This document shows positions 1 through 8,821 of a stretch of DNA of 64,000 nt, one piece after another (the first letter of the stretch is position 1; each line of letters begins with the position of its first letter). The notes below the pieces were generated by a model. The model worked only from the letters and a program-made list of their open reading frames with translations. It had not been told where the DNA came from and searched no databases. This DNA comes from Candidatus Zixiibacteriota bacterium (lineage in GTDB: Bacteria > Zixibacteria > MSB-5A5 > GN15 > JAAZOE01): contig JAGLON010000008.1 of assembly GCA_023138975.1 (NCBI GenBank), positions 209,561-273,560 of the forward strand, written 5' to 3'. Position numbers and translations under genes: made by a program.

Positions 1-1998
1 AGCAAATTGCCGCATCCAATTTAAGAGATTGTATTTTTCATATTCCCGGATTTCAATTTCTTCGCCAGACCTAAGTGTCTTGGGTTCGGGATTTACAACG
101 ATATTGATTATTTTCTTTATAATATCATTATTACATTCGCCCAGAGAATTTTTAATTACTTGAAAAACATCATGCTTGTAATTATGCCTGTAAATTAGTT
201 TCTTATCAATAAGCCATGATATTTTATCATCAGGCAATGTTCTTTCATCAACAGCTACGCCATGAATTGCTATTCGACGAAGCAATGGTACTTCGGTATC
301 AAACCATAATTCAATAAGCGATTTGCCTTTTGATTCCAATTCATCGGTCTTTAGAAAATATACCAACATATCTCGGGCTACATCAATTAGAACATTAAAC
401 GACCTATGGCTATTTTCATCCTGTTCATGATTTTCGATCGCTGACCGCCACCATGATTGAGTGTCCTCATCTCCTCCGGATTTATTATTGGCTACATTCA
501 TATTGTAAGCGTCTGTTAGATACTTTTGTACGGTTGGAAGTAATGTGTGCCAGCAATTACCTATGTGCGGTTTTAACTGATTCCATGTTTCGCGTAAGTA
601 GTATTCCTTCCCTCGAAGCGTTAATTGATAATCGTATTTGTAATCTGTGACATCGGAAACAATAGAACGGATTGTCCGCTCAGATTTAGCAATAGGCATT
701 AATAAATAGGAAAAGAGTTGAAGAATAATATACTTGTCCTCTGACCAATGACGTTTGGTTAATAAAAATTCAAGATTATGCGGTCGATACATTTGTGGTG
801 GTACATCTTTGAGAAGTATTGTAACCCAGGGACCTAGGACATCAGGGGTTGATCTTTCTTTAGCACGAGACAATTCCAGCAATACATCGGACCAAAATGA
901 TGGATTGATGACATCTGAATGCTTGTGAATTAGATCAAGAACATGCTTGTGATGCGGAATTGTAAATTTCACCGCTATCCATTTAGAAATTTCCTCCAGA
1001 GGTTTAGATAATTTACATTGTGGATCAAACAAGGATTCCATGACATTGTTTTCATCCAGCCAATTCAGCCAACTTGGGTCGTTAGCATTATTACAGAAAA
1101 AGCGGGTAGTTGGAAGTTCTTTCAAGGCATTGAGTATAATTTCTCTTTCTGCTGGATCTGGATCACTATAATTTTCAACAATTTCTCGGATACGAATTTC
1201 GGCCCAAACATACCCCCCATGTATTGATTCACCCCATTTTTTCAATGATTTTTCTGCCTGATTGTGGAATTTATCACGTTCGTCAACAGGACAAACTATT
1301 GGCGTAATCCCCAACACTTTCCATTTACTTTCCTCATTTTCTCGACTAATTGAGTACCTTCTTGAATCAGTTGGTAATGCACTTGATAGATATTTAAGAA
1401 GGTCATCTTCAAGGCTATAGCCCCAGAATAGAACGGTGTGCTTCTCAAACATTCTAACCAAAAAACGCCTAGCCCATCCTTCTGTCAGATAAGCCCGCCC
1501 GAAATCAATATCTGTCATGACAAGATCTTTGGGTTTTTTGGTAGCTACGCCACCATGTACATACACAATACCCTCAAACGTATCTCCTGGTGGAAGAGCC
1601 GGTGCATAATAGTGTGGTGTATCAATTCTAGATAAATTCTCGTTTGCAGTTGAAAATAGATTATCGTAATTTGTTGTTACTAGCTTAATTGCTTGATCTT
1701 TTCGAAAAACTCTTAAAAGACTTTCATGAAGGGAACTTGGTTCAATATTCACATTGAACTTATTGTAAACAAATTCATGAACTTGTTTACTTTTCCTTTC
1801 TAATATCCCTAATCGCCTATCCGATGAAAAATCTTCATTGCCGGAAAAATTAAAATGTTTTTCTGTTTCATTAACTAAACCGGGAAAATCTGGTAATCCG
1901 GAATTTATCGAAATTCCTGCCCCAGCAAAAATGACAAGTTTGTTATTTTTCTGAGCCTCTAACAATTCATCTGGTATGTCAAGTACACCAAATCTCAA
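1..1998 (-). CDS. SIR2-family NAD-binding protein, partial (C-terminus beyond window)
   Basis: On the minus strand the frame whose codons end at base 1 is free of stops from about 2061 down to base 1, so at least 660 residues are visible and the gene leaves the window. Near the N-terminus is a SIR2 nucleotide-binding signature (LVIFAGAGISINSGLPDFPG), followed by LVTTNYDNLF, an HGG motif and FWGYSLEDDLL, the usual order in SIR2_2-type domains. The later part is a long alpha-helical region with no motif I can name; some SIR2 proteins of this layout carry a C-terminal DUF4020, but that part would lie outside. No ATG precedes the SIR2 motif. I chose TTG at 1998 because GGTGG lies 9 bases upstream; ATT at 2046 is an alternative. 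SIR2 domains of this kind are often NAD-consuming effectors of anti-phage systems. The neighbouring integrase and tRNA place it on an integrated element. The defence role is inference. Confidence 0.8.
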   Translation of the reverse strand, partial: MRFGVLDIPDELLEAQKNNKLVIFAGAGISINSGLPDFPGLVNETEKHFNFSGNEDFSSDRRLGILERKSKQVHEFVYNKFNVNIEPSSLHESLLRVFRKDQAIKLVTTNYDNLFSTANENLSRIDTPHYYAPALPPGDTFEGIVYVHGGVATKKPKDLVMTDIDFGRAYLTEGWARRFLVRMFEKHTVLFWGYSLEDDLLKYLSSALPTDSRRYSISRENEESKWKVLGITPIVCPVDERDKFHNQAEKSLKKWGESIHGGYVWAEIRIREIVENYSDPDPAEREIILNALKELPTTRFFCNNANDPSWLNWLDENNVMESLFDPQCKLSKPLEEISKWIAVKFTIPHHKHVLDLIHKHSDVINPSFWSDVLLELSRAKERSTPDVLGPWVTILLKDVPPQMYRPHNLEFLLTKRHWSEDKYIILQLFSYLLMPIAKSERTIRSIVSDVTDYKYDYQLTLRGKEYYLRETWNQLKPHIGNCWHTLLPTVQKYLTDAYNMNVANNKSGGDEDTQSWWRSAIENHEQDENSHRSFNVLIDVARDMLVYFLKTDELESKGKSLIELWFDTEVPLLRRIAIHGVAVDERTLPDDKISWLIDKKLIYRHNYKHDVFQVIKNSLGECNNDIIKKIINIVVNPEPKTLRSGEEIEIREYEKYNLLNWMRQFA

Positions 1999-2161
1999 TT
2001 TATCTTTCCACCGTTTAATCTCAATTGATTCGTTTTCTTTATTAATATGCCTTAATTTAGGCTATGTTCCTTTAATAGTCAAATACAAATGTGAATGAGT
2101 TGGTATACATTCCAAATAATTGAATTTAAAAATGATCAGGAGATTCTAAAATAATCTTAAA

Positions 2162-3292
2162 CTATGTAATCCAAACCTTCTCAATACTCTTTTTCAAATG
2201 CTCTTGTGTCTGATGAGTATAAATCATTGTAGTTTCAATATCTCTATGACCAAGAATCCTTCCCATGGTGGCTGGATCAACTCCATTCATTTGCATCAAA
2301 GAGTTAAATGTATGCCTGAAATCATGAACTCGCGTTAAATCATTAAAACCAGCTTCTTTAGCAACTTTGATTAAGGCCCTTCTAATGTCATCTGTATCAA
2401 ACTGATTTCCTAATTGATTCACAAAAATAAAACCTTGGGAACAATCAATAGATTTCAAAAGATCTAAACAGATTTCATTAAAGAAAAACTCACGAGAATA
2501 GCTCTTAGGAGTCCACCCTTCTTTAGGCTGAATCTTGATTAAACCAGTTTCAAGATTAACATCCTCCCAAGTTAAATTACACAACTCCCCTGATCTCAAG
2601 CCTGTATTAAGTAGAAATTTGAAAATCTGATAAAAGACCTTGAAGCGAGTATCTTTTAGTCCCTTTTTGCGACAGGTTTTCAAAAACAGATCACATTCCT
2701 TGGGAGTTAAAATACGAGCCTGCCTTTTAGGTTTTTCTCTCAACGGTTTTACTTTTTTTGTCGGAACCCTGGCAATAAGTTCTCTGTCATAAGCCCACAT
2801 AAATGCAGATCGCAAAACATTTACTTCATAATTCACTGTTTGAGGTAATGGAAGTCTCTTATTTCTATGATTACCAGCTTTATCCCCATCTGCAGCAGCT
2901 TTCAACTCAATTGATTCAAGACGCTGTTTCTGATAAGATTCAATATGCTCAGGTTTTATTTGAGACAGATATCTAATATGAGTGTGAAACATTTTCAAAA
3001 ACACAATAAAAGTATTAAGAATTCCAAGATACCTCTTGATTGTACCGCTTGAGGTGCGAAGCTTCACATGTTCAGAATATTCTTGAAGGAATTCATCAAT
3101 TCGTTTATTCTTAGAAACCAGTCCCAGTTTTTCTAAACGCTGTGAATTCTCCATTGATTCAACTTTTCTCTTAAGCTCTTTAGCCTCTTTCTGGGTACCA
3201 GCCTTAATCCATTTGTGTTTCCCCTGGAATGAAACAACCACATAGTATGTTTTTTTGCCTGTTTTGGATTTTTTAAATTGAATGCTCGGCAT
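2162..3292 (-). CDS. Tyrosine recombinase / phage-type integrase
   Basis: This protein catalyses site-specific DNA strand exchange. It has an N-terminal Arm-type region rich in basic residues (MPSIQFKKSKTGKK), a SAM-like core-binding domain in the first half, and a C-terminal catalytic domain with the RHRY set: arginine in NTGLRSGEL, HDFRHTF, LGHRDIETT and the nucleophile tyrosine in MIYTHQT. The frame can be extended upstream to a TTG at 3358, but the ATG at 3292 has a GGGA six bases upstream and begins exactly at a family-like N-terminus, so I prefer it. The gene begins about 110 bases from the 3' end of tRNA-Ser, the classic position of an integrase next to the attachment site of its element. 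The element would therefore extend leftward through the SIR2 gene and out of the window. A second attachment copy is not visible. Confidence 0.95.
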   Translation of the reverse strand: MPSIQFKKSKTGKKTYYVVVSFQGKHKWIKAGTQKEAKELKRKVESMENSQRLEKLGLVSKNKRIDEFLQEYSEHVKLRTSSGTIKRYLGILNTFIVFLKMFHTHIRYLSQIKPEHIESYQKQRLESIELKAAADGDKAGNHRNKRLPLPQTVNYEVNVLRSAFMWAYDRELIARVPTKKVKPLREKPKRQARILTPKECDLFLKTCRKKGLKDTRFKVFYQIFKFLLNTGLRSGELCNLTWEDVNLETGLIKIQPKEGWTPKSYSREFFFNEICLDLLKSIDCSQGFIFVNQLGNQFDTDDIRRALIKVAKEAGFNDLTRVHDFRHTFNSLMQMNGVDPATMGRILGHRDIETTMIYTHQTQEHLKKSIEKVWIT

Positions 3293-3401
3293 ATCAAATC
3301 CCGAATTTATTGTTAGAACAGTATTAGAAATATACAATAACGGAGAACTATTTGTCAATAACTAATTGCAATACAAGGGATTAATTTGTTAGAATTTATT
3401 A

Positions 3402-3493
3402 TGGCGGAGAGGCTGGGATTCGAACCCAGGAAGGGCTTTTGACCCTTACACACTTTCCAGGCGTGCTCCTTCGGCCAGCTCGGACACCTCTCC
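3402..3493 (-). tRNA. tRNA-Ser(GGA), CCA encoded
   Basis: The minus strand folds as a class II tRNA: acceptor stem GGAGAGG pairing with CCTCTCC, a D arm containing CCGAGCTGGCCGAAGG, an anticodon loop CTGGAAA giving anticodon GGA, a long variable arm, and the T loop GGTTCGAATCC. The discriminator is G and CCA is encoded. The 3' end points at the integrase gene, so this tRNA is the likely insertion target of the element to its left. Apparent reading frames across it are not genes. Confidence 0.95.
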
Positions 3494-3659
3494 GTAAAAA
3501 AAACTCTTCCATCCAAGAATATCAATCTAAGATGAAAATAATATGCCTTTATCATATGAATGATGAAAGCGCCTCTATTATATGAAATTTCACCGAAAAC
3601 GCAAATTAAATTTCAACGAATTTTATAGGCTGCTTTTCTAAGAGCATCCGATATCTCAT

Positions 3660-4415
3660 CTATAATTTCAATTGATGGTGAGTCGTAAACATTTGCCTGA
3701 TAGCTAATTGAGCGGCGACAATCCCCGCCACCGTAACTGCCGCGGTTAACATATATCCAACGATTATCTGAATTAAGACAGCCTTTAAAGGCGATGCTCC
3801 AGCTAAGATCATTCCTGTCATCGCTCCCGGTAAAGCAACTAACCCAACCGTTTTAAAGAAGTTGAGCATGTGCATCATCCCCGCCTTTATTGCCCTTTGA
3901 AAATATGTTCGGGACGCATCCTGCCAGCTTTTACCCAAGGATAACGATGTTTCAATAGCTAATTTATTACCAGAGATATCTGAATAGAGACGCTCCATGA
4001 CCAGCGCGGAACAGTTCATCGAATTACCGATAATCATGCCCCCCAAAGGAATCATATATTGAGCCTTAGCCTTAATTATCCCGAGCCCGAGCATAAGTCC
4101 CAGCGTGACCAGCGAACCTGTAAAAATCGCAATGAATGATATAACCGATCCGTTTTTAATATTCACCGCCCGCTTGCCTGCCGTATATGCACCGACCATC
4201 ATCATAACAACCATGGTTCCGATGATGGCGAAGAAGTTTTCCATCCCAAAGATAAACTCAAGCGCATACCCGACTGCAACTAATTGAACAAATGAGCGAA
4301 CCGTACCGATGGCCAATTCTTTTTCAGTTCCGGTCCGTTGCCAACGAGCAAGGATTATAGCCAGTATCATCAGACAAATGGCGATCGCGACTTCTAGGAA
4401 TCCGATATCTATCAT
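3660..4415 (-). CDS. fetB: FetB-like ABC transporter permease (UPF0014 family)
   Basis: A 251-residue polytopic membrane protein with about seven hydrophobic segments. The stretch ARWQRTGTEKELAIGTVRSF and the segment GGMIIGNSMNCSALVMERL are typical of UPF0014 permeases, whose studied member FetB of E. coli exports iron together with FetA. Length matches the family. Its start codon overlaps the end of the upstream ATPase gene by four bases (ATGA), a sign of translational coupling. The family also includes ALS3/STAR2-type aluminium-tolerance transporters, so the substrate, iron or another metal, is not settled by sequence. No regulatory site is evident. Confidence 0.88.
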   Translation of the reverse strand: MIDIGFLEVAIAICLMILAIILARWQRTGTEKELAIGTVRSFVQLVAVGYALEFIFGMENFFAIIGTMVVMMMVGAYTAGKRAVNIKNGSVISFIAIFTGSLVTLGLMLGLGIIKAKAQYMIPLGGMIIGNSMNCSALVMERLYSDISGNKLAIETSLSLGKSWQDASRTYFQRAIKAGMMHMLNFFKTVGLVALPGAMTGMILAGASPLKAVLIQIIVGYMLTAAVTVAGIVAAQLAIRQMFTTHHQLKL

Positions 4416-5170
4416 CGAAGCTCTCCGGCAATAAATTTTCGAGTCTGTTCGTTGGCAGGATTTTCAAACAATTCCTTAGTTGGACCGGCTTCGATTATTC
4501 GACCATCTATCAAGACAAGTGATATCCCACCAAGCCGCAGTGCCTGTCTAAAATTATGCGTCACGATTATCAGGGTCAGGTTCATCGTTTGATTGAGATT
4601 CGTTAGCAATTCCTCGATTGTCCGGGACGCCCCGGGATCAAGCGCAGAAGTTGGTTCGTCAAGCAGAAGAATTTCCGGCTCCATCGAGAGCGATCGCGCC
4701 AAGGCAACTCGCTGCTGTTGTCCAAGCGATAAGTTCTCCGGATTTCGTGGTAAATACATTTCGTCAAGACCTACTCTATTCAGCAAGTCAATTAATTCAT
4801 TCCGCTCATTCTCATGCTTTTTGCTCCTGCTGTAAAGCAGGTTTGACTCGACCGTTCCGGGAAACACATATGGCATTTGGAAAACCAAGGCTATTTTTTC
4901 CCGTAATGCCTGAACCGGAATGGAGTCTATTGATTCACCTTGGAATATAATCTCACCATCATCCCGCTCATCAAGACGATTAAGTAATCTCAACAATGAA
5001 CTCTTGCCGGAACCGGAAGGTCCAACAATTGTATATATTTGACCTTCGGAAAAGGAGAAATTAAAATCATCTATTATAATACGCTTCGCGCCCGGTTTTA
5101 CTAATACCGAACGGTTCAAGCCTTTTATATCTAAAATAGCATCAGGTGTTGTGACATGTGCTCCATCCAT
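4412..5170 (-). CDS. fetA: FetA-like ABC transporter ATP-binding protein
   Basis: A 252-residue ABC ATPase. Walker A is GPSGSGKS (about residues 50-57), the Q-loop lies in LVFQMPYVFPGTV, the signature is LSLGQQQR (about 147-154), Walker B is EILLLDEP and the H-loop is IIVTHNF. It resembles both PstB- and FetA-type ATPases; the directly coupled UPF0014 permease decides for FetA. It would power metal export, probably iron, by the two-gene transporter. It is the promoter-proximal gene of the pair. No strong ribosome-binding site is seen before the ATG. Confidence 0.88.
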   Translation of the reverse strand: MDGAHVTTPDAILDIKGLNRSVLVKPGAKRIIIDDFNFSFSEGQIYTIVGPSGSGKSSLLRLLNRLDERDDGEIIFQGESIDSIPVQALREKIALVFQMPYVFPGTVESNLLYSRSKKHENERNELIDLLNRVGLDEMYLPRNPENLSLGQQQRVALARSLSMEPEILLLDEPTSALDPGASRTIEELLTNLNQTMNLTLIIVTHNFRQALRLGGISLVLIDGRIIEAGPTKELFENPANEQTRKFIAGELR

Positions 5171-5223
5171 AATAATAGAATATAAAGGCTGGAACTTGAG
5201 GAAGCAATATTAATAGTTTATTG

Positions 5224-6780
5224 TTATAATGCCACGATAGTCATTTTATAGTCAAGCAGGTCTTCGATGCCAAAAATAATCTTATTAATGCGGAAGCGAT
5301 AAATATTAGAAGCGGCATTATCCGGAGAGTAATCTAATTCAAAGCCATAAACAAAAGAGGCCAAAAGCTCATTTGTAAAGTAATCATAAATGCCAATTTC
5401 CGAAGGTGTAATTTTTAGTCCAAATCGTTGATGTAAAAATGCTCTTTCCGGTAACTGCTCATTAAACAAAAAACTACTATACAAATCATGCGCAGCTGTG
5501 CTATCATTGGAAAGTAGTAAAACTCCACCCTTGGGAGCCTTCGATAAATCGACCTCTATAAGATATGTATTGCCAACGTCCCAGATAGAATAATTAATTG
5601 TATCATTAACTGAGACTGCGGCTGAATCTGCAGACAATTGAGTTTCAAAGGGCACGATGCCACAGCGAAAGTAACGCTGCCAACGTCTCTCGAAACGACT
5701 GCTTATCACATTCCAATCCAGTCCGGTCTTTTCGGTAATCAGTTTTTTCGCATTCGATAATGATAGCTTCTTTACACCCTCACCGGTACCGGAAAAATCA
5801 TCATAGAGAGAAAGAAATGACTCCCTATCCAGCGTCTGGACTAAATACCCCACAAACAAAGAGCTTATCGGATATGAAATATCCGCATTCCCGATTTTAT
5901 TATGAAAGCCGTCATAGGTTAGAATGTCCTCCGGGCCAGCCAGCTTAAACTGCAGATTGACATATCCGATATAATTGATAATCCGAGAGGATCTCCCCCA
6001 CCGGCCGCCAAAATAACAGGCAACTCCCTCCTGCATAAAGGGTGAAGTAAACAAGGACGGGTTTTCTTGAGCATAATTAACCAGAAGATGAGTCAACTCG
6101 TGATTATGAGGAAGACGGGAGGTTATTATCGCATCCGAAGGCACATCATACATACCTTTAGTTGGATAACCGACAAGCTCCATCACATCAACATCGGGGA
6201 GTAAAAGATAGGTTATCCCGACAGAGCTTAAGATATTAAGTTTTTCAAAACTTACCCCTAAAGATTTCGCCGTCGCTTCTATGAACCTATCTATCTGCAT
6301 ACAGGCATAACTATTTAGTAAGGTCTCATCAGAATAATAGATCCTGCAGTATTTTGTTTGACGAACAGGCATATCTTTAATTTTGTAATAATATGGCGAT
6401 GTTATTTTCCAGTCGCCGTCTATTAAGCAGCATAAATAGGTAAAGTCGGCTGAGTCTGATGGTGAGATTAGGTGTACAGTAACTTTTGCCGTGCTGTCCT
6501 GTTGTAGTACCAAGCTGGAATAAACCTGACACATACCAGACTGTATGGCTTCGAGGTTTTGGGATATTGGCGAAGCACAATCGTACTTAAGCCTGACATC
6601 TCGATATTCAATCCCCAGTTTGGCTGACGCTTTGATGTAGGATTCATCCCAATAGGTTTGAGCTATGGTAAAATCCCCGACTTTGACAGCATCTATATAA
6701 CCGGTTACCGCATCAGTTGGGTTCGCATTTAGAGGAGAGAAGAAAAATAAGAGAATAAGAAAAAGAACGACTCGTGTCAC
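5224..6780 (-). CDS. Secreted HExxH metallopeptidase-like protein
   Basis: A 518-residue protein with an N-terminal signal peptide (hydrophobic residues 3-15, cleavage near LNANP). An HELTH zinc-binding motif sits at about residues 227-231, followed by a glutamate in FMQEGVACYFGG at about 251, the arrangement of gluzincin peptidases of the Peptidase_MA type. The N-terminal 130 residues resemble a small alpha+beta domain of the NTF2/SnoaL kind, which is inference. The last 150 residues look beta-rich. The likely site of action is the periplasm or cell surface. Substrate is unknown. It lies downstream of no obvious partner and has its own spacing of 53 bases from fetA, on the same strand. Confidence 0.6.
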   Translation of the reverse strand: MTRVVLFLILLFFFSPLNANPTDAVTGYIDAVKVGDFTIAQTYWDESYIKASAKLGIEYRDVRLKYDCASPISQNLEAIQSGMCQVYSSLVLQQDSTAKVTVHLISPSDSADFTYLCCLIDGDWKITSPYYYKIKDMPVRQTKYCRIYYSDETLLNSYACMQIDRFIEATAKSLGVSFEKLNILSSVGITYLLLPDVDVMELVGYPTKGMYDVPSDAIITSRLPHNHELTHLLVNYAQENPSLFTSPFMQEGVACYFGGRWGRSSRIINYIGYVNLQFKLAGPEDILTYDGFHNKIGNADISYPISSLFVGYLVQTLDRESFLSLYDDFSGTGEGVKKLSLSNAKKLITEKTGLDWNVISSRFERRWQRYFRCGIVPFETQLSADSAAVSVNDTINYSIWDVGNTYLIEVDLSKAPKGGVLLLSNDSTAAHDLYSSFLFNEQLPERAFLHQRFGLKITPSEIGIYDYFTNELLASFVYGFELDYSPDNAASNIYRFRINKIIFGIEDLLDYKMTIVAL

Positions 6781-6921
6781 TCCTGCCTCCGCATATTTAT
6801 TACCCCGTTTGCCTTATTTTACTTTATTGGGAAGTTATTAGTTCCCTTAAATGAGTTTATATTTACAATGAACAACTAAAACGAGTAGAATGATGACAAG
6901 CTACTGCTGCTAAACCGCAAA

Positions 6922-7314
6922 TTACTCTCGATTTTTAAACCAAAGATATGCGCCTTTTCCCAGATAATAAACACCAAATATCATTGCACCATAAGATATG
7001 CGATAGGAGCCACCTTCTGAAGTATTAGAATGAGTTACAAATGATACAATCAATCCAAAGAATAGCAATAAAACTCCATGAAGGAGTGATTTTTTAATGC
7101 GTGAGTCAGCCTGTTTCTGTTCTTCCGGTGAAAGTTTCGGTTCAGGAGAATAGATATTAATTGAACCGATAAATCTTTCCGCTTCTTTTCTATCCCAGCC
7201 GGTTTTTACCAATTCATCAATTATAATTAATCGACTCTTTCCCTTTTTTATATCCTTTATTATACGCCGCGATAGCACTTGCAGATCCTTACTATCTCTC
7301 ATATCATCATCCAC
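6922..7314 (-). CDS. Small membrane protein of unknown function
   Basis: A protein of about 130 residues. The first half is charged and helical (KDLQVLSRRIIKDIKKGKSR, then DELVKTGWDRKEAERFI), resembling the short helical repeat found before membrane anchors in some FCB proteins. The second half has two hydrophobic segments (LLHGVLLLFFGLIVSFV and YGAMIFGVYYLGKGAYLWF), so it is probably an inner-membrane hairpin. The listed start is GTG; ATG at 7302 is an alternative with GGAG about 11 bases upstream. It begins 20 bases after the yhaM-like gene and is probably co-transcribed with it. I do not recognise a named family. Confidence 0.65.
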   Translation of the reverse strand: MDDDMRDSKDLQVLSRRIIKDIKKGKSRLIIIDELVKTGWDRKEAERFIGSINIYSPEPKLSPEEQKQADSRIKKSLLHGVLLLFFGLIVSFVTHSNTSEGGSYRISYGAMIFGVYYLGKGAYLWFKNRE

Positions 7315-7334
7315 TCCAAACAGTTTCCAGTAAA

Positions 7335-8291
7335 TTATTCCTGATCATCATTCGAATGCCCAAAATAGAAAAAGCGTTCGAAAATCTGTTGGTATCCAGA
7401 CCATCCCTCATTTCCGGTCCGCTCACGAATTTTCTCGATTGCTCCCATTTTTGAATCCAGTTCGTCGATACCATGCAGAAACAATGCTTCCGGCGTCTGG
7501 GGCACAACCGGCGAGCCTTTTGCTTTTTCACCCTGATGAGAAATAATAAGGTGTCTAAGATGAACAAGTAGATTTTCCGGAAATTGTTCAATTGAGTCAG
7601 CCTTACCAGTAATGAATTCATCGCCCTGATTAATATGCCCCACCAAACGTCCGGCATCGGAAAAATCAATGGATGAAAGCACTTCATATTCCCAAATTTT
7701 CCCGATATCATGAAACAACGCCCCGCATAATAATAAATCCCGATCTAGTTTCGGATACTGATCGGCCATGCGCAATACTATTTCTGCCATGTTTAATGAA
7801 TGATCGGCAAGTCCTCCGATAGTATCGTGATGCAGTAGTTTAGCCGCTGGAGATTCAAGATACCTGTGACGTATATCTTCATCACCAAAGACAGCTTCCA
7901 GCAACTGCTTCAAATAACTATTTTCGATTTTTGAAATTATCCGATCGAGTCCGGCAGATAGTTCGTCCTTAGTCCGAGATGCTTTCCGGAAGAAATCTTC
8001 CATTTCATACTCGTCTTCTTCAGCCAGACGCAAGATATCTATTCTAATCTGCAGTCGTCCCTGAAAGGTTGTAACCGGTCCGCGGACCTTAACAATATCT
8101 CCGGCCTGAAAGTCATTGGTCTTTTCAGGATCGGCATCCCACATAATAGCTCGTATGCGCCCGGTGCTGTCACCCAGCTCGGCGGAGATTCGATAACGGC
8201 CATCTTTTTCCAAAAGCTCGTGCTTTCTCAAGGCAAAATATCCTGTTACTTTTTCGCCCGGCTTAATATCTTTTACAAATAAATCTTTCAT
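7335..8291 (-). CDS. yhaM: YhaM-type 3'-5' exoribonuclease (OB fold plus HD domain)
   Basis: A 318-residue protein. The N-terminal 100 residues form an OB-fold nucleic-acid-binding domain (GYFALRKHELLEKDGRYRIS, ending near IRIDILRLA). The C-terminal part is an HD phosphohydrolase domain: H in LHHDTIGGLADHSLNMAEI, the HD pair in CGALFHDIGKIWEYE, and a later histidine in LIISHQGE. This is the layout and length of YhaM/CBF1, a Mn-dependent 3'-5' exonuclease acting on RNA and ssDNA in the cytoplasm. Divergent from the ytxJ-like gene across a 125-base intergenic region. It probably heads a two-gene unit with the small membrane protein. Confidence 0.88.
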   Translation of the reverse strand: MKDLFVKDIKPGEKVTGYFALRKHELLEKDGRYRISAELGDSTGRIRAIMWDADPEKTNDFQAGDIVKVRGPVTTFQGRLQIRIDILRLAEEDEYEMEDFFRKASRTKDELSAGLDRIISKIENSYLKQLLEAVFGDEDIRHRYLESPAAKLLHHDTIGGLADHSLNMAEIVLRMADQYPKLDRDLLLCGALFHDIGKIWEYEVLSSIDFSDAGRLVGHINQGDEFITGKADSIEQFPENLLVHLRHLIISHQGEKAKGSPVVPQTPEALFLHGIDELDSKMGAIEKIRERTGNEGWSGYQQIFERFFYFGHSNDDQE

Positions 8292-8416
8292 GATATTAGA
8301 GTAACAATAACCTCCCTATTCCTCAAGCAAAAACAATAATTAAATCACTGAAATAGGGAACTAATGGCATATTTATACGTATTATATCTAACTACGATAA
8401 TGGAGTCGGAGCATCT

Positions 8417-8758
8417 ATGATACACGATTATAAGTCGAAAGCCGACTATGACACTTTAATAGAACAAAGTCAAACTAATCTCGTATTTCTAATGAAGCAT
8501 TCTTCTATTTGCCCAATTTCCTCAATGGCTAACAAAGAATTCCTATCATTTATTGAAGATAAACCAACAACATTGGGGTGGCAGGTACTAGTCCGTGAGG
8601 ATCGCCCATTATCATTGGATATTGCGGAGCGTAGCGGTATAAAACATCAATCTCCACAGATCATTGTATTTCAAAAAGGCAAGCCAGTTTGGGATTGTTC
8701 ACATGGTCAGATCACTCAAATTAATCTATCCAACACACTAAAACAATTAATGGCATAA
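8417..8758 (+). CDS. ytxJ: YtxJ-like thioredoxin-fold protein (DUF2847)
   Basis: A 113-residue cytosolic protein. The motif KHSSICPISSMANKEF places a single redox-active cysteine at the start of a helix, as in YtxJ proteins associated with bacillithiol (proposed monothiol bacilliredoxins). The rest (WQVLVREDRPLSLDIAERSG, SPQIIVFQKGKPVWDCSHG) matches a thioredoxin fold with a cis-proline loop. GGAG precedes the ATG. Its presence suggests that the organism uses a low-molecular-weight thiol of the bacillithiol type; no bshA, bshB or bshC is in the window to confirm this. Confidence 0.85.
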   Translation: MIHDYKSKADYDTLIEQSQTNLVFLMKHSSICPISSMANKEFLSFIEDKPTTLGWQVLVREDRPLSLDIAERSGIKHQSPQIIVFQKGKPVWDCSHGQITQINLSNTLKQLMA

Positions 8759-8821
8759 TAATTTCTAATAAGGCAGGATCTCAGTTCAATTATCAGATGA
8801 GTTTGCCGACTACAATAACAT

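Noticed and set aside
453..1635. Three plus-strand frames of 65-69 codons
   Set aside because: They lie opposite the long minus-strand SIR2 frame, have no ribosome-binding site or family motif, and are shadows of it.
3355..3555. 66-codon minus-strand frame
   Set aside because: It is a translation of the tRNA-Ser gene and its flanks.
7307..7711. 134-codon minus-strand frame
   Set aside because: It overlaps the YhaM-type gene in another frame; the YhaM frame has both domain signatures.
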